NCBI GenBank assembly: GCA_016709965.1
Contig: JADJLT010000006.1
Span: 496,001-560,000, forward strand
Direction of reading: 5' to 3'
Origin: Betaproteobacteria bacterium
GTDB lineage: Bacteria; Pseudomonadota; Gammaproteobacteria; Burkholderiales; Rhodocyclaceae
Length of the DNA stretch: 64,000 nt
Notes under the pieces: generated by a model
What the model was told of the DNA's origin: nothing
The model's input: the letters and a program-made list of their open reading frames with translations, nothing else
Databases searched by the model: none
Translations under genes and position numbers: made by a program
Part shown: positions 1 to 9,321 of the stretch, one piece after another
How positions within the stretch are numbered: the first letter of the stretch is position 1
Layout of the letters: each line of letters opens with the position of its first letter

Positions 1-728
1 TCGACCTGTTCCGCCTTGTGCGCGTCCTTGGCCGATTCGGTATTGCCCCCGCTGCCTTCGCGGGGAAGCGTTTCGTTCGGATCGGCGAGGTTTGCGCCAG
101 TTTCGATCGTATCGGCGCCGATCAGCCACAACAACACCGGCTGCGGGGGCTTTGACTTGACGGTATAAAGCGGCGGCAGGGCAGTGACTGAGCCCGGTTG
201 CAGCAGCGCCTGGCGAATGGCGTTTTCCTGCGCTGCTTCGTCGGCTTGCAGGGCGCTGGGGTCAATTCGGCCAGAGAGGTGCGCGGCGACCAGTCGGCGG
301 TAACGCTCGTTCAGTCCGGGATAGCGATCTAGTGCTTCACGGCTGGCGATCTGGTTGCGAACGAACCACGGCTGATCGGGCGAAACGTCGCTGGCCGCAA
401 GAGCAGCCAACCAAAGATAGAGGTCGCGATTCAGCGACTTTTCCGGGAAGGCAGCGATTTCCGGTGGCAGGCGCAGGGTTTCGGCATCACGCCTGCCTTG
501 GGCGACGCGTTCGTTGCTGCCGGCCAGACGCTGCATCCAGCGCCGGCGGGCGCCGTGTTCCTCGACGGTGGCGGCGGCCACCTTGAGACCGGGGTCACCA
601 CCAAAGGCGCGGAACAGGATGCCGGCGGTCTTTTCGACCTCACTCATTTTGACCGCTGCTTCCGGGTAATGGCCGGCGGCAGTTTTGGTGACCCAGTTGT
701 GCCAGAGTTTGCCGATGAATTCTTCCAT
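1..728 (-). CDS. norD: NorD, nitric oxide reductase activation protein (3' end outside window)
   Basis: The minus frame stays open from an ATG at 726-728 to the window edge, giving 242 residues beginning MEEFIGKLWHNWVTK. The visible part is the helical N-terminal region that precedes the von Willebrand A domain in NorD/CbbO-type proteins, which would lie beyond the edge. NorD acts with the NorQ AAA ATPase to insert the non-haem iron of cytochrome-c nitric oxide reductase. It is the last visible gene of the minus-strand run norE-norF-norQ-two membrane proteins-norD. The call depends on this context and the N-terminal resemblance; the VWA domain itself cannot be seen. Confidence 0.8.
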   Translation of the reverse strand, partial: MEEFIGKLWHNWVTKTAAGHYPEAAVKMSEVEKTAGILFRAFGGDPGLKVAAATVEEHGARRRWMQRLAGSNERVAQGRRDAETLRLPPEIAAFPEKSLNRDLYLWLAALAASDVSPDQPWFVRNQIASREALDRYPGLNERYRRLVAAHLSGRIDPSALQADEAAQENAIRQALLQPGSVTALPPLYTVKSKPPQPVLLWLIGADTIETGANLADPNETLPREGSGGNTESAKDAHKAEQV

Positions 729-804
729 GTCAGCGACCTGTTTCGTAATGGGTGGAACTGAATGAAGGCGCAGGATTTGCGCTGCTGGCTAGGCGCGAAC
801 CGCA

Positions 805-824
805 GCGATAGTCCTCACTATCGC
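805..824. other. Perfect short hairpin between the Fe-S membrane gene and norD
   Basis: GCGATAGT and ACTATCGC form a perfect 8-bp stem with a CCTC loop in the 146-bp gap between norD and the ferredoxin-like gene. There is no T-tract on either side, so a classic terminator is unlikely. It could be an mRNA processing or stability element that sets the ratio of the two genes. Confidence 0.4.
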
Positions 825-874
825 GAGGATGAGCAACAACGCCAGCGGCGTAAAGACAGGCTTTCATGTTTCAG

Positions 875-1864
875 TCATTGCGAATTAGGTTGCTCAATTT
901 TCCCTCCGGCGTCTTCGTCAGTATTTGATAAGGCCGAAAAACCGGCTTCATTGCGCCGGGCGTCGTCGTTGCTCACCCAGCGCAGCAACTGCCCGTTCGG
1001 GTTGTCGCGGTTGACGGTGTTGCAGGCTGAAATGCACTGGCCACATTGGGTGCAGGCGAACATCCAGCGTTTGACGTTGCGCGGTTTCAGGCGCATCGGG
1101 CAGACCGCGTCGCAGGCGCTGTTGGCACCGTGAAGGCAATGGGCGCAGTCGGTCAGACGCTTGCGGTCGAAGCCGACGACCATGGCCTTTTTGTTCACGA
1201 TCCAGGCGAAGCTCTGGAAGATGCCGATGGCGCAGCCATAGCGGCAGAATAGGTGACGGGCAAAGAGAAATTCGAGACTCAGAACCGTGGTGGCGGCAAT
1301 CAGGAAAATGACTTCCTTGGGGTAGAGCGTGAAGGTTAGCAGACCATGATAAACCTGAAACGGCGGCATCAGATAAGTCAGCCCGACCACCGCCCAGGCG
1401 AAGGCAAAGCCAATCGCAGAAGGGACGACGAGCAGCCAGTAACGCTTGTCGCGCTTGGCCGGCGTGCCATCCGGCTCCCAGGGCGGGGTTTGTTTCTTGT
1501 CCCAGACGGAATGCTTGCCGCTGGCAATCAACATCAGCCGGTTGATTGTTTCGACCACCGAAAAATGCGGGCAGAGCCAGCCGCAATACAGGCGGCCCCA
1601 TTTCCAGGCTACGCCGATGATCAGCGCCCCGGTGCCCAGCACCGGTAAAAACAGGTACAAAATGATATTGACCACTGCGGTGCCTGAATCGCCAGTGCCG
1701 GCGATCAGTTCATCGATGCCAAGATGCCACGGGTAAGTCAGGAAATAGGCATGCCGCTCGGTGAGGTCGTAGCGAAAGAGGTCAAATATCGGTGTGACGG
1801 TGAACAGCGTAAAGAAGCCGATCTGCGCGAACAAACGATAGCGCTGCAATCTTTCAATTTTCAC
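875..1864 (-). CDS. CcoG/NapH-like polyferredoxin membrane protein of the nor locus
   Basis: About 329 residues from a GTG at 1862-1864, three bases after the stop of the upstream gene. The open frame continues further upstream, but that extension overlaps the preceding gene and looks non-coding. The protein has several membrane spans, a CGWLCP motif near the first third, an FCRYGC motif, and two C-terminal ferredoxin-type clusters (CAHCLHGANSACDAVCP and CTQCGQCISAC). This is the architecture of NapH/NosR/CcoG electron-transfer proteins. In this operon it probably helps mature or feed electrons to nitric oxide reductase; that role is inferred. The GTG start lies inside a copy of the dispersed CGGTCAACCG element. 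Confidence 0.8.
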   Translation of the reverse strand: MKIERLQRYRLFAQIGFFTLFTVTPIFDLFRYDLTERHAYFLTYPWHLGIDELIAGTGDSGTAVVNIILYLFLPVLGTGALIIGVAWKWGRLYCGWLCPHFSVVETINRLMLIASGKHSVWDKKQTPPWEPDGTPAKRDKRYWLLVVPSAIGFAFAWAVVGLTYLMPPFQVYHGLLTFTLYPKEVIFLIAATTVLSLEFLFARHLFCRYGCAIGIFQSFAWIVNKKAMVVGFDRKRLTDCAHCLHGANSACDAVCPMRLKPRNVKRWMFACTQCGQCISACNTVNRDNPNGQLLRWVSNDDARRNEAGFSALSNTDEDAGGKIEQPNSQ

Positions 1865-1888
1865 TGTTATTTGCCGTTGACCGCGGGA
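1851..1888 (-). repeat. Dispersed CGGTCAACCG element, divergent copy at a stop/start junction
   Basis: Read on the minus strand, GCGGTCAACGGCAAATAA followed by CAGTGAAAATTGAAAG matches the family core and its AATTGAAA tail with several changes. It supplies the last codons and TAA of the upstream membrane protein and the GTG start of the downstream one. This is the weakest member of the list. Confidence 0.45.
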
Positions 1889-2280
1889 CCGATCAGCGGG
1901 AAGCGCCACATCTGCCCGTTCATGGCCTTGATCAGCGCGTACATGCCAAGGAGCACCAGCGTTGAATGGATGCAGGTGAAATACAAAATCAGCGTCACCC
2001 AGGTCCATTCCCAATCGAGACCGCCAAGGCCAAGGATCAGCCCGGACAGCGTGACAATCAGCATCCCGCCGATCAGGCTGATGAAGGTGGTTTGCTTGAG
2101 GTGCTGGCGGGCCAGTGGCGGGGCTCTGTCCTTGTATTTGAACCACAGGCCGACAAGCAGCAGGAAGCCGATGCCCGGCAAAATCAGCAGGTTGACCAGA
2201 TACAGCGCTTCCGCGAGGACGGCCAGGTTTTGCCCGGCCTTTTCCTCCTCGAAGCCGAAATCATCGTCCGAAAGTGGCAT
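1867..2280 (-). CDS. Small nor-locus membrane protein of unknown function
   Basis: 137 residues starting MPLSDDDFGFEEEKAG, with an acidic N-terminus followed by three or four hydrophobic segments (about residues 25-46, 65-85, 93-115). The start overlaps the end of norQ by 20 bp, so the two are translationally linked. The C-terminus (PAVNGK) is encoded by the dispersed repeat. I do not recognise a family with certainty; position between norQ and the ferredoxin-like gene suggests an accessory role in nitric oxide reductase assembly or membrane organisation. Confidence 0.75.
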   Translation of the reverse strand: MPLSDDDFGFEEEKAGQNLAVLAEALYLVNLLILPGIGFLLLVGLWFKYKDRAPPLARQHLKQTTFISLIGGMLIVTLSGLILGLGGLDWEWTWVTLILYFTCIHSTLVLLGMYALIKAMNGQMWRFPLIGPAVNGK

Positions 2281-3043
2281 TGACGATTTCCATCAGCGCT
2301 TCGACCGTCTCTTCGTCGTCGGTCAGGCTTTCGACCAATGCGGCCCGACAGGCGGCCGAGACATCGAAGCCGGACTTGATCAGCGTCGCGGCATAGACCA
2401 GCAGACGGGTGCTGGCCACTTCTTCCAGATCGCGGTCCTTGAGGGCGCGGAAAGCCTTGGCAATGCCGACCAGACGCTTGGCCAGATCGGCGTCACAGCC
2501 AGTCTCGCCGATCAGGATCGAAATTTCGCGCTCGGCGCCGGGGAAGTCGAAGCGCATGGAGACGAAACGCTGGCGGGTCGAGGGCTTGAGGCCCTTGAGC
2601 AGGTTCTGATAACCGGGGTTGTAGGAAACAACCAGCATGAAATTGGCCGGCGCTTCGAGAATTTCGCCGGTGCGATCAATGGGCAGGATGCGGCGGTCAT
2701 CGGCCAGCGGGTGCAGCACAACAGTGGTGTCCTTGCGCGCCTCGACGATCTCATCGAGGTAGCAAATGCCGCCTTCGCGCACGGCGCGGGTCAGCGGGCC
2801 GTCGGACCAGTAGGTGCCCTTGTCGGAAATCAGGTGGCGGCCGACGAGGTCGGCGGCGGTCAGGTCATCATGGCAGGCGACGGTGTAGAGCGGCAGCTTC
2901 AGTCGCGCCGCCATGTGTGAGACAAAGCGCGTTTTGCCGCAGCCGGTCGGGCCTTTGATCAGCAGCGGCAGGCGCTGCTGAAAAGCATGCTCGAAAAGTG
3001 AAATTTCGTTGCCGGTGGGTTCGTAGAAAGGCAGTTCGTTCAT
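2261..3043 (-). CDS. norQ: NorQ/CbbQ-type MoxR AAA+ ATPase
   Basis: 260 residues with Walker A GPTGCGKT (about residues 35-42), Walker B ICYLDEI (about 93-99) and a C-terminal CbbQ-type domain. NorQ and NorD form a motor/adaptor pair that remodels the NorBC complex so that the active-site iron is inserted. The ATG overlaps the norF stop (ATGA), and its 3' end overlaps the next membrane gene, so this is one tightly coupled operon. The close homologue NirQ/CbbQ acts on other enzymes, but the norEF neighbours make NorQ the best call. Confidence 0.93.
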   Translation of the reverse strand: MNELPFYEPTGNEISLFEHAFQQRLPLLIKGPTGCGKTRFVSHMAARLKLPLYTVACHDDLTAADLVGRHLISDKGTYWSDGPLTRAVREGGICYLDEIVEARKDTTVVLHPLADDRRILPIDRTGEILEAPANFMLVVSYNPGYQNLLKGLKPSTRQRFVSMRFDFPGAEREISILIGETGCDADLAKRLVGIAKAFRALKDRDLEEVASTRLLVYAATLIKSGFDVSAACRAALVESLTDDEETVEALMEIVNATFGR

Positions 3044-3309
3044 TTAAGAGACATCCAGTAAGCAAGCAGAATCAGGCTGGAAACGAGGATCAGCCAGCCT
3101 TCGAGTAGCACGCGCCACATCATAGGCGCCTCGCGCAGCTCCATGAAATCGAGAATCACCAGCCGGCCCTTGACGAAGGCGATGGCCAGCATGGCTACAA
3201 TGGCCCAAGTGCCCGCGGCGCCCACTTCACCCAGATACCAGGTGATGCAGGTGGCGATCATCAGGACGAGCCAGGCGCGATGGGCCGGGTTTTTCAAGGC
3301 ATTCATCAT
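3040..3309 (-). CDS. norF: NorF, small membrane subunit of the nitric oxide reductase locus
   Basis: 88 or 89 residues beginning (M)MNALKNPAHRAW, with three hydrophobic segments and the layout of cytochrome oxidase subunit IV-like NorF proteins. NorF is not catalytic; with NorE it supports full nitric oxide reductase activity. The first ATG overlaps the norE stop as ATGA and the second follows directly, so either start is possible. Its stop overlaps the norQ start. Confidence 0.85.
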   Translation of the reverse strand: MMNALKNPAHRAWLVLMIATCITWYLGEVGAAGTWAIVAMLAIAFVKGRLVILDFMELREAPMMWRVLLEGWLILVSSLILLAYWMSLK

Positions 3310-3908
3310 CAGCGCATCACATAAACGAGTGGGAAAAGAACGATCCACAGCAGATCGACCATGTGCCAGTAAGCCGCGCCGCTTTCCAGACCATTCGCAT
3401 TGTGGGTGCCATACATGCCATTTCGCGACTGTTTCCAGAGGACAGCCAGAATCACCATGCCGAGAATGACGTGCATGAAATGGAAGAAGGTCAGCGAGAT
3501 GTAGAACATGTAAAACGTGTTGGTCGACATCGAAATGCCGGCGCCAAATTTGGCCGAATACTCGATGATCTTGACCGTCAGAAAGCCGCCGCCGCACAGG
3601 AAGCCGAGCAGCAGGTTGCGCGAGATGGATTTTTGATCGTCGCGATGCGCCGCCTGCACGGCGAGCACGACAAACCACGAGCCGGTAATCAGCAGCAGGG
3701 TATTCAGCGCCCCCAGATTTCTATCCAGCGTCTGCTGGTAGAGGTTGAACAGCTCGGCGTTCCTCGCCCGGGCAAAGGCATAGGCGGAAAAAAACACCGC
3801 GAAGGCGAGCATCTCTGCCAGGATGAAAAACCAGATGGCAAGGTCGCCGGGCAGCCGCTTGGTGCCGGGCTCGGGGATTGTGAGCGTGACGGTAGTCATG
3901 GCCTGCAT
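3309..3908 (-). CDS. norE: NorE, cytochrome c oxidase subunit III-like protein
   Basis: 199 residues, five hydrophobic helices and the subunit III signatures LAIWFFILAEML near the N-terminus and FHFMHVILGM near residue 145. NorE resembles haem-copper oxidase subunit III and accompanies NorF in denitrifiers, where it enhances activity of the NorBC enzyme. It heads the norEFQ...D transcription unit; the start may be the first ATG or MTTV three codons later. A half-conserved FNR/DNR-type box lies 27-40 bp upstream. Confidence 0.92.
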   Translation of the reverse strand: MQAMTTVTLTIPEPGTKRLPGDLAIWFFILAEMLAFAVFFSAYAFARARNAELFNLYQQTLDRNLGALNTLLLITGSWFVVLAVQAAHRDDQKSISRNLLLGFLCGGGFLTVKIIEYSAKFGAGISMSTNTFYMFYISLTFFHFMHVILGMVILAVLWKQSRNGMYGTHNANGLESGAAYWHMVDLLWIVLFPLVYVMR

Positions 3909-3934
3909 GGTAGCGGGGCGACGGCCGGGACAAA

Positions 3935-3948
3935 TTGATATGCCCCAA
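3935..3948. promoter_or_regulatory. Candidate FNR/DNR/NnrR-type operator upstream of norE
   Basis: TTGAT-ATGC-CCCAA fits the TTGAT-N4-ATCAA dyad with one perfect half site and a second half matching three of five bases. It lies 27-40 bp upstream of norE, an operon that in denitrifiers is normally controlled by Crp/FNR-family nitric oxide or oxygen sensors. The degenerate half site makes this a candidate only. Confidence 0.4.
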
Positions 3949-4070
3949 AAATGGGGAAGAAGGCGGGGAGCGCACTTTCAGCCTGCGCTGGTGCGAAGCC
4001 TTGCTTCTCCAGACCCAAGCTTCGCCCCCTGGTCAGGTGAGGAGAAGCCAAAATTGCGGCAGATCGGGCC

Positions 4071-4092
4071 CCCTCCCCTGACAAGGGGAGGG
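4071..4092. repeat. GC-rich REP-like hairpin downstream of the acetyltransferase gene
   Basis: CCCTCCCCT-GACA-AGGGGAGGG is a perfect 9-bp stem, embedded in a longer run of C- and G-rich words (4066-4113, ending GAGGAGGGGTTTGAG). This resembles the short extragenic palindromes common in proteobacteria. It lies 3' of the gene ending at 4122 and could protect or end that transcript. No second copy was noticed in the window. Confidence 0.5.
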
Positions 4093-4121
4093 CTGAGGAG
4101 GGGTTTGAGTGGCAAGCACCA

Positions 4122-5270
4122 CTAAGTCTCGCACCGAAACGGCAAATGATCCGCCGCCTGATCCCGATAAGTAGCCACCGCATCGCCCTGCAATTCCAGA
4201 TGCCGGCCGATCAGCTTGCGCATGGCCGGGTCGGCGATCCAGTGCGCCGAATGCACCATGGTCGGCGTAAAGCCGCGCGCGATCTTGTGCTCGCCGCCAG
4301 CCCCCGGCTCGAAGCGCTGCAGGCCTTCGCGCAGGCAATAGGCGATGCCCTGATAGAAACAAAGCTCGAAATGCAGGCTGTGATAATGGCCGTTGCAGCC
4401 CCAATAACGGCCATAGAGCGCCTCATCGCTGCGAAAACAAAGCGATACCGCCACCGGCTGGCCGCCATCACGGGCAATGAAAACCACCATTCGTCGGCCC
4501 AGTGCCTGCGCCAGATCGGCAAAACAGGCGGCCGTGAACACAGCATGGTTGTTGAACTTGTCGAAGGTCGCCGCATAAAGCGCATGCAGCGCCGGCCACT
4601 CGGCGGGATCGATTTCGTTCCCGTGGCAGACCGCGATGCTCAGGCCGCTTGCCGCAACCTTGCGCCGTTCTGCCCGCACCTTGCGCCGCTTCTCGGCGGC
4701 AAAGGTCGCCAGATAACCATCGAAATCGCCGCAGCCGCTATCGAGCCACTGAAACTGGACGTTGTGGCTGATCAGCATCCCGGCTGCACGCAGCGTGGCC
4801 AGGTCATCCTCATGCGGAAAAGCCACATGCCAGGACGAGGCCTCGTACTCGCCAGCCAGTGAAATGGCGCCATCGATCAACCCACCGCGCACCGCCGCGG
4901 CGTGCGGCCCATCGGCCACCAGCAGGCGCGGCCCGGCCGCCGGCGTGTGCGGCAAACCACTCAGCAATTTCGGGTAATACTTGCGCCCCAGCTGCTGGTA
5001 GGCCGAGGCCCACGACCAGTCATGAATGAAGTCACCGTGAGAATTGAAGCGGACGTAAAGCGGCAGGATGCCGACCACCAGGCCAGTATCGTCACGCGCC
5101 ACCAGATGCCGCGCTACCCAGCCCCAGTCCGGCCCCGCCGCGCCATGGCGCTCAATGATCGCCAGAAAATCGGCATTGAGAAACGGATGCCCGGACGGAC
5201 AAAGGCGATCCCATGCCTCGCGCGGGATCGCGGCGGCGGAATCGCAGGTAGAGATGGTGACGTCAGGCAT
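4122..5270 (-). CDS. GNAT-fold N-acyltransferase of the FemAB-like/peptidogalycan type
   Basis: 382 residues starting MPDVTISTCDSAAAIP. The layout is a long N-terminal region, a basic AEKRRKVRAERRKV segment near residue 190, and a C-terminal acyltransferase core ending with FEPGAGGEHKIARGFTP. These are features of the peptidogalycan biosynthesis/DUF482 family, whose members are predicted GNAT acyltransferases with unknown substrates. It is a single-gene unit between the two halves of the nor locus and shows no functional link to it. Confidence 0.8.
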   Translation of the reverse strand: MPDVTISTCDSAAAIPREAWDRLCPSGHPFLNADFLAIIERHGAAGPDWGWVARHLVARDDTGLVVGILPLYVRFNSHGDFIHDWSWASAYQQLGRKYYPKLLSGLPHTPAAGPRLLVADGPHAAAVRGGLIDGAISLAGEYEASSWHVAFPHEDDLATLRAAGMLISHNVQFQWLDSGCGDFDGYLATFAAEKRRKVRAERRKVAASGLSIAVCHGNEIDPAEWPALHALYAATFDKFNNHAVFTAACFADLAQALGRRMVVFIARDGGQPVAVSLCFRSDEALYGRYWGCNGHYHSLHFELCFYQGIAYCLREGLQRFEPGAGGEHKIARGFTPTMVHSAHWIADPAMRKLIGRHLELQGDAVATYRDQAADHLPFRCET

Positions 5271-5481
5271 GGTGAAACTTTCGAAAGTGGCCTATGGCGG
5301 ACCGCGGGTTGAAGCGTCGGTTCCCCGCCGCATGCCAAGGGTAGCGTGATTTCGCGCTTGCGTTTCACTTGCCAAATGAATCAAGCTGGCATGACCACCA
5401 ATAAACCGCAACGGCCAAGCCGGAAGCAAACCCAGCCCCCCATGCCGGACCTCCAAATATGACCCACTTACAGATGGGAGA

Positions 5482-6117
5482 ATGGCAATGAGCCCCGAGC
5501 AATCCGAGCTGGCGCAGATCGCCGAACTGACGCTGGCCTACTACAACCAGCGCGCCGAAGAGTTTCGCGCCGGCACGCGCGACCACGATGTCAGCCAGAA
5601 CATCAACGCGCTGTTGCGCCACCTTGTCGGCCAGCCACCTTTCACCATTCTGGATTTCGGCTGCGGGCCGGGGCGCGACCTTGCCACCTTCACCCGACTC
5701 GGCCACCGCGCCATCGGCCTCGACGGCGCCGAATCCTTCGCCCACATGGCGCGCACCGATGCCGGCTGCGAAGTCTGGCATCAGGATTTTCTCAGGCTCG
5801 AACTGCCCGCCAGCCACTTCGACGGCATCTTCGCCAACGCCTCGCTGTTCCACATCCCCAGCCGAGAACTGCCCCGCATCCTGCGCCAACTCCATGCCAC
5901 GCTAAAACCCGGCGGCGTCCTCTTCTGCTCCAACCCCCACGGCCCCAACGTCGAAGGCTGGAACGGCGGCCGCTATGGCGCCTATCACGATCTTGAAACC
6001 TGGCGCTGTCGGCTGACTGAAGCCGGTTTCGTCGAACTTGAGCACTACTACCGGCCGACAGGCATGCCGCGCGAACAGCAGCCCTGGCTGGCCAGTGTTT
6101 GGCGGAAAGCGGCGTGA
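5482..6117 (+). CDS. Class I SAM-dependent methyltransferase
   Basis: 211 residues. Motif I is ILDFGCGPGRDLATF (about residues 56-70), the acidic residue of motif II is in IGLDGAE, and motif IV-like NASLFHIP is near 118. This is the type 11/25 small-molecule methyltransferase fold; the substrate cannot be read from sequence. A GGGAG ribosome-binding site at 5476-5480 is better spaced from the second ATG (5488) than the first, so the protein may start two codons later. It stands alone with gaps on both sides. Confidence 0.85.
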   Translation: MAMSPEQSELAQIAELTLAYYNQRAEEFRAGTRDHDVSQNINALLRHLVGQPPFTILDFGCGPGRDLATFTRLGHRAIGLDGAESFAHMARTDAGCEVWHQDFLRLELPASHFDGIFANASLFHIPSRELPRILRQLHATLKPGGVLFCSNPHGPNVEGWNGGRYGAYHDLETWRCRLTEAGFVELEHYYRPTGMPREQQPWLASVWRKAA

Positions 6118-6273
6118 TATGAGGCGGACTGAAAATTGAACACCGATTGCCGGCTTCATCGCTCTGGCGAGATTGAATTGCTGCGGTCACCGAGAAGAGG
6201 TTGCCAATTTCGAGGTTACTATCATGCACATGGTATGCTAAAGGCCTGTTTTTCTACTGCGCCGTGAGCTGCA

Positions 6274-6816
6274 ATGAATACTAATGTCACCGATCCGGTA
6301 GCCCTTCAGACTATGCGTCTGTATGAAGGCATTGGTCGAATCGTAGTTTCCTTTCAACAGATTGAGCAATGGCTTGCCGAAATACTCGCGATGCTTTTGC
6401 GTATGCGAGAAAAGGACGATCAGTTCTTGGTGTCTGCCGCCATGAGCTTTGGTCAAAAGGTCGATTTATTGGTTGAGTTATACCCGAAGAGAAAGACGGC
6501 TCACTTGCAGGATGTTGATCTGGTTGTTGTAAAGAATGCGCTTGCAACAGCTGAGGAGTTTAGAAATCGGGTTGTTCATTCATTTTGGGCAATTGAGTGT
6601 GCCGACGAAACTCGCTGGATCAGAATCAAAGGTTCTCTACGTGGAAGAAAGGGACTGAAGCTATCCAAGATCTCAGCAAACATAGAGATGCTACATGAAT
6701 GCGATAGTGCTTTATTGGTTATCCGTGAGTGGATGCTAAAAGAGACAGAAAAAATTGAAGCAGCATCAGCAACACTAAAAGCGTATATGTCTGATGGGAG
6801 GATCACAGGCAACTAG
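6274..6816 (+). CDS. Uncharacterised protein with a HEPN-like RNxxxH motif
   Basis: 180 residues, largely helical, and visibly richer in A and T than its neighbours. Residues 97-102 read RNRVVH within EEFRNRVVHSFW, matching the RNxxxH motif of HEPN ribonucleases, and a helix of similar length precedes it. HEPN proteins are often toxins or abortive-infection nucleases. Directly downstream are the remains of a yefM-yoeB pair, but no nucleotidyltransferase antitoxin is present. The HEPN assignment rests on one motif and predicted helicity, so it is tentative. The gene looks recently acquired. Confidence 0.55.
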   Translation: MNTNVTDPVALQTMRLYEGIGRIVVSFQQIEQWLAEILAMLLRMREKDDQFLVSAAMSFGQKVDLLVELYPKRKTAHLQDVDLVVVKNALATAEEFRNRVVHSFWAIECADETRWIRIKGSLRGRKGLKLSKISANIEMLHECDSALLVIREWMLKETEKIEAASATLKAYMSDGRITGN

Positions 6817-6846
6817 CAGCATCAGCATGCAGTAGTCAGGTGTCAG

Positions 6847-7044
6847 TTGATCGATCAAGCATCGGAAAACCATCAACCGATTTTGATCTCCGGGAAACGC
6901 CACAACGCCGTGCTGGTGTCTGCCGACGACTGGGCTGCCATTCAGGAAACCATGTATCTCCTGTCTGTTCCCGGCATGCGAGAGTCGATTCGTGAAGGGT
7001 TGTCGACGCCGGTCGATGAGTGCGCCAAGGAACTTGATTGGTGA
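6847..7044 (+). pseudogene. yefM: 5'-truncated YefM/Phd-family antitoxin
   Basis: The frame reads LIDQASENHQPILISGKRHNAV and continues to STPVDECAKELDW, matching YefM antitoxins from about residue 17 to the end. The usual first 15-20 residues, which form the DNA-binding start (M.TxxxSEAR), are missing, and the upstream bases run straight into the HEPN-like gene. The only in-frame start is a TTG at 6847. The remnant overlaps the toxin remnant at its 3' end, as intact pairs do. Confidence 0.75.
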
Positions 7045-7211
7045 TTTTGGCTGAGAATCCGTTCCAGAATCCGCCGCCCTACGAGAAGCTGATTGGCGAT
7101 CTGGCCGGGGCCTATTCGCGGCGCATCAATATTCAGCACCGTCTGGTCTATCAGGTGATTGAGGCCGAAAAGACGGTCAAGGTGCTCAGAATGTGGTCGT
7201 ACTACGCGTAA
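7041..7211 (+). pseudogene. yoeB: 5'-truncated YoeB-family toxin
   Basis: 56 codons from a GTG at 7041 read ILAENPFQNPPPYEKL and then SRRINIQHRLVYQV, ending RMWSYYA. This is the C-terminal two thirds of a YoeB mRNA interferase; about 30 N-terminal residues are absent. In YoeB the end normally reads W[TS]HY, with catalytic His83 and Tyr84; here the His position is Tyr. Both halves of the pair have lost their 5' ends, so the module is probably inactive. Confidence 0.75.
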
Positions 7212-7237
7212 GGCTGTGCCTCCGCCGTTTTGAGTGG

Positions 7238-7280
7238 CTTGCTACGGTCAACCCGAAAAAGCGGGCAAATTTCAAATTTT
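7238..7280 (+). repeat. Dispersed CGGTCAACCG element
   Basis: GCTACGGTCAACCCGAAAAA followed by GCGGGCAAATTTCAAATTTT matches the family core and AT-rich arm. It sits between the yoeB remnant and the norB terminator. Confidence 0.7.
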
Positions 7281-7290
7281 CACCACGCAT

Positions 7291-7322
7291 AAAAAAGGCG
7301 CGGTCCTTGCGATCCGCGCCTT
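7291..7322 (-). terminator. Rho-independent terminator of norCB
   Basis: AAGGCGCGG and CCGCGCCTT flank a short loop, and the run of A at 7291-7296 becomes a T-tract on the minus strand. It begins 26 bp past the norB stop. Confidence 0.8.
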
Positions 7323-7347
7323 GTGTGCTACTGCAGTCAGTGACTGT

Positions 7348-8739
<1,392 letters not shown>

Positions 8740-9168
8740 TCAGCCCTGGCTGTTAGGTGGCCAGTTGTTGGTGTTGACCGAATTGACGTGCTTCAGGAAG
8801 GCCACGATGGCGTTCAGTTGCTCGTCGGTGAAATTGAACTGAGGCATGCTGCGGCGACCCGGGATACCTTCTTTCGGACGGCTCTGGATGAATGCCTTGA
8901 CGCCTTCGTCGCCATAGCGAACGATAACGTTACCCAGTTCCGGAGCGAAGTAGGCACCTTCACCCAGAAGGGTGTGGCAACCGATGCAGTTGTGTGTTTC
9001 CCAGAGCTTCTTGCCCTCGGCGATTTGCGGCGTCATATTGGCCCGCATGTCGCGTTTAGGTAGTGTCGAGAGTGTGTCGAATGACAGCGCAAGGAACAAC
9101 AGGAAGAAGAAGACCGTCCCCCCGTAAAAAATGTTCCGCGCCATCGATTTGGTGAAAGCGCCACTCAT
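8740..9168 (-). CDS. norC: Nitric oxide reductase cytochrome c subunit NorC
   Basis: 142 residues with an N-terminal membrane anchor (about residues 12-32) and one CIGCH haem-binding motif (about 62-66). A conserved Met in RRSMPQFNF near residue 108 is the likely sixth haem ligand. It passes electrons from periplasmic cytochromes to NorB. It is the first gene of the norCB pair, and the 150-bp upstream gap is shared with the divergent NYN gene. A weak TTGAT half site at 9231-9235 is the only hint of an FNR-type box. Confidence 0.97.
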   Translation of the reverse strand: MSGAFTKSMARNIFYGGTVFFFLLFLALSFDTLSTLPKRDMRANMTPQIAEGKKLWETHNCIGCHTLLGEGAYFAPELGNVIVRYGDEGVKAFIQSRPKEGIPGRRSMPQFNFTDEQLNAIVAFLKHVNSVNTNNWPPNSQG

Positions 9169-9321
9169 TGTTTCCCCCTTTCGGAAATTGTTTGGCCGAC
9201 GGATGGTAGGTTGTCGGAACAGGGGGAATCTTTGATGTCCGCTAAGAATGCGGAATTACTTGGGCCATCAGGGGAAGGGTGTCAGCGGTATACTCCGGCT
9301 TCCTCCAGTTGAAAGTTTTCC

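Noticed and set aside
875..2146. Full 423-residue start for the polyferredoxin protein
   Set aside because: The first 94 residues overlap the upstream membrane gene in another frame and have no membrane or Fe-S features.
1724..2920. 398-residue plus-strand open frame across the nor genes
   Set aside because: It runs antisense to three real genes and has no family features.
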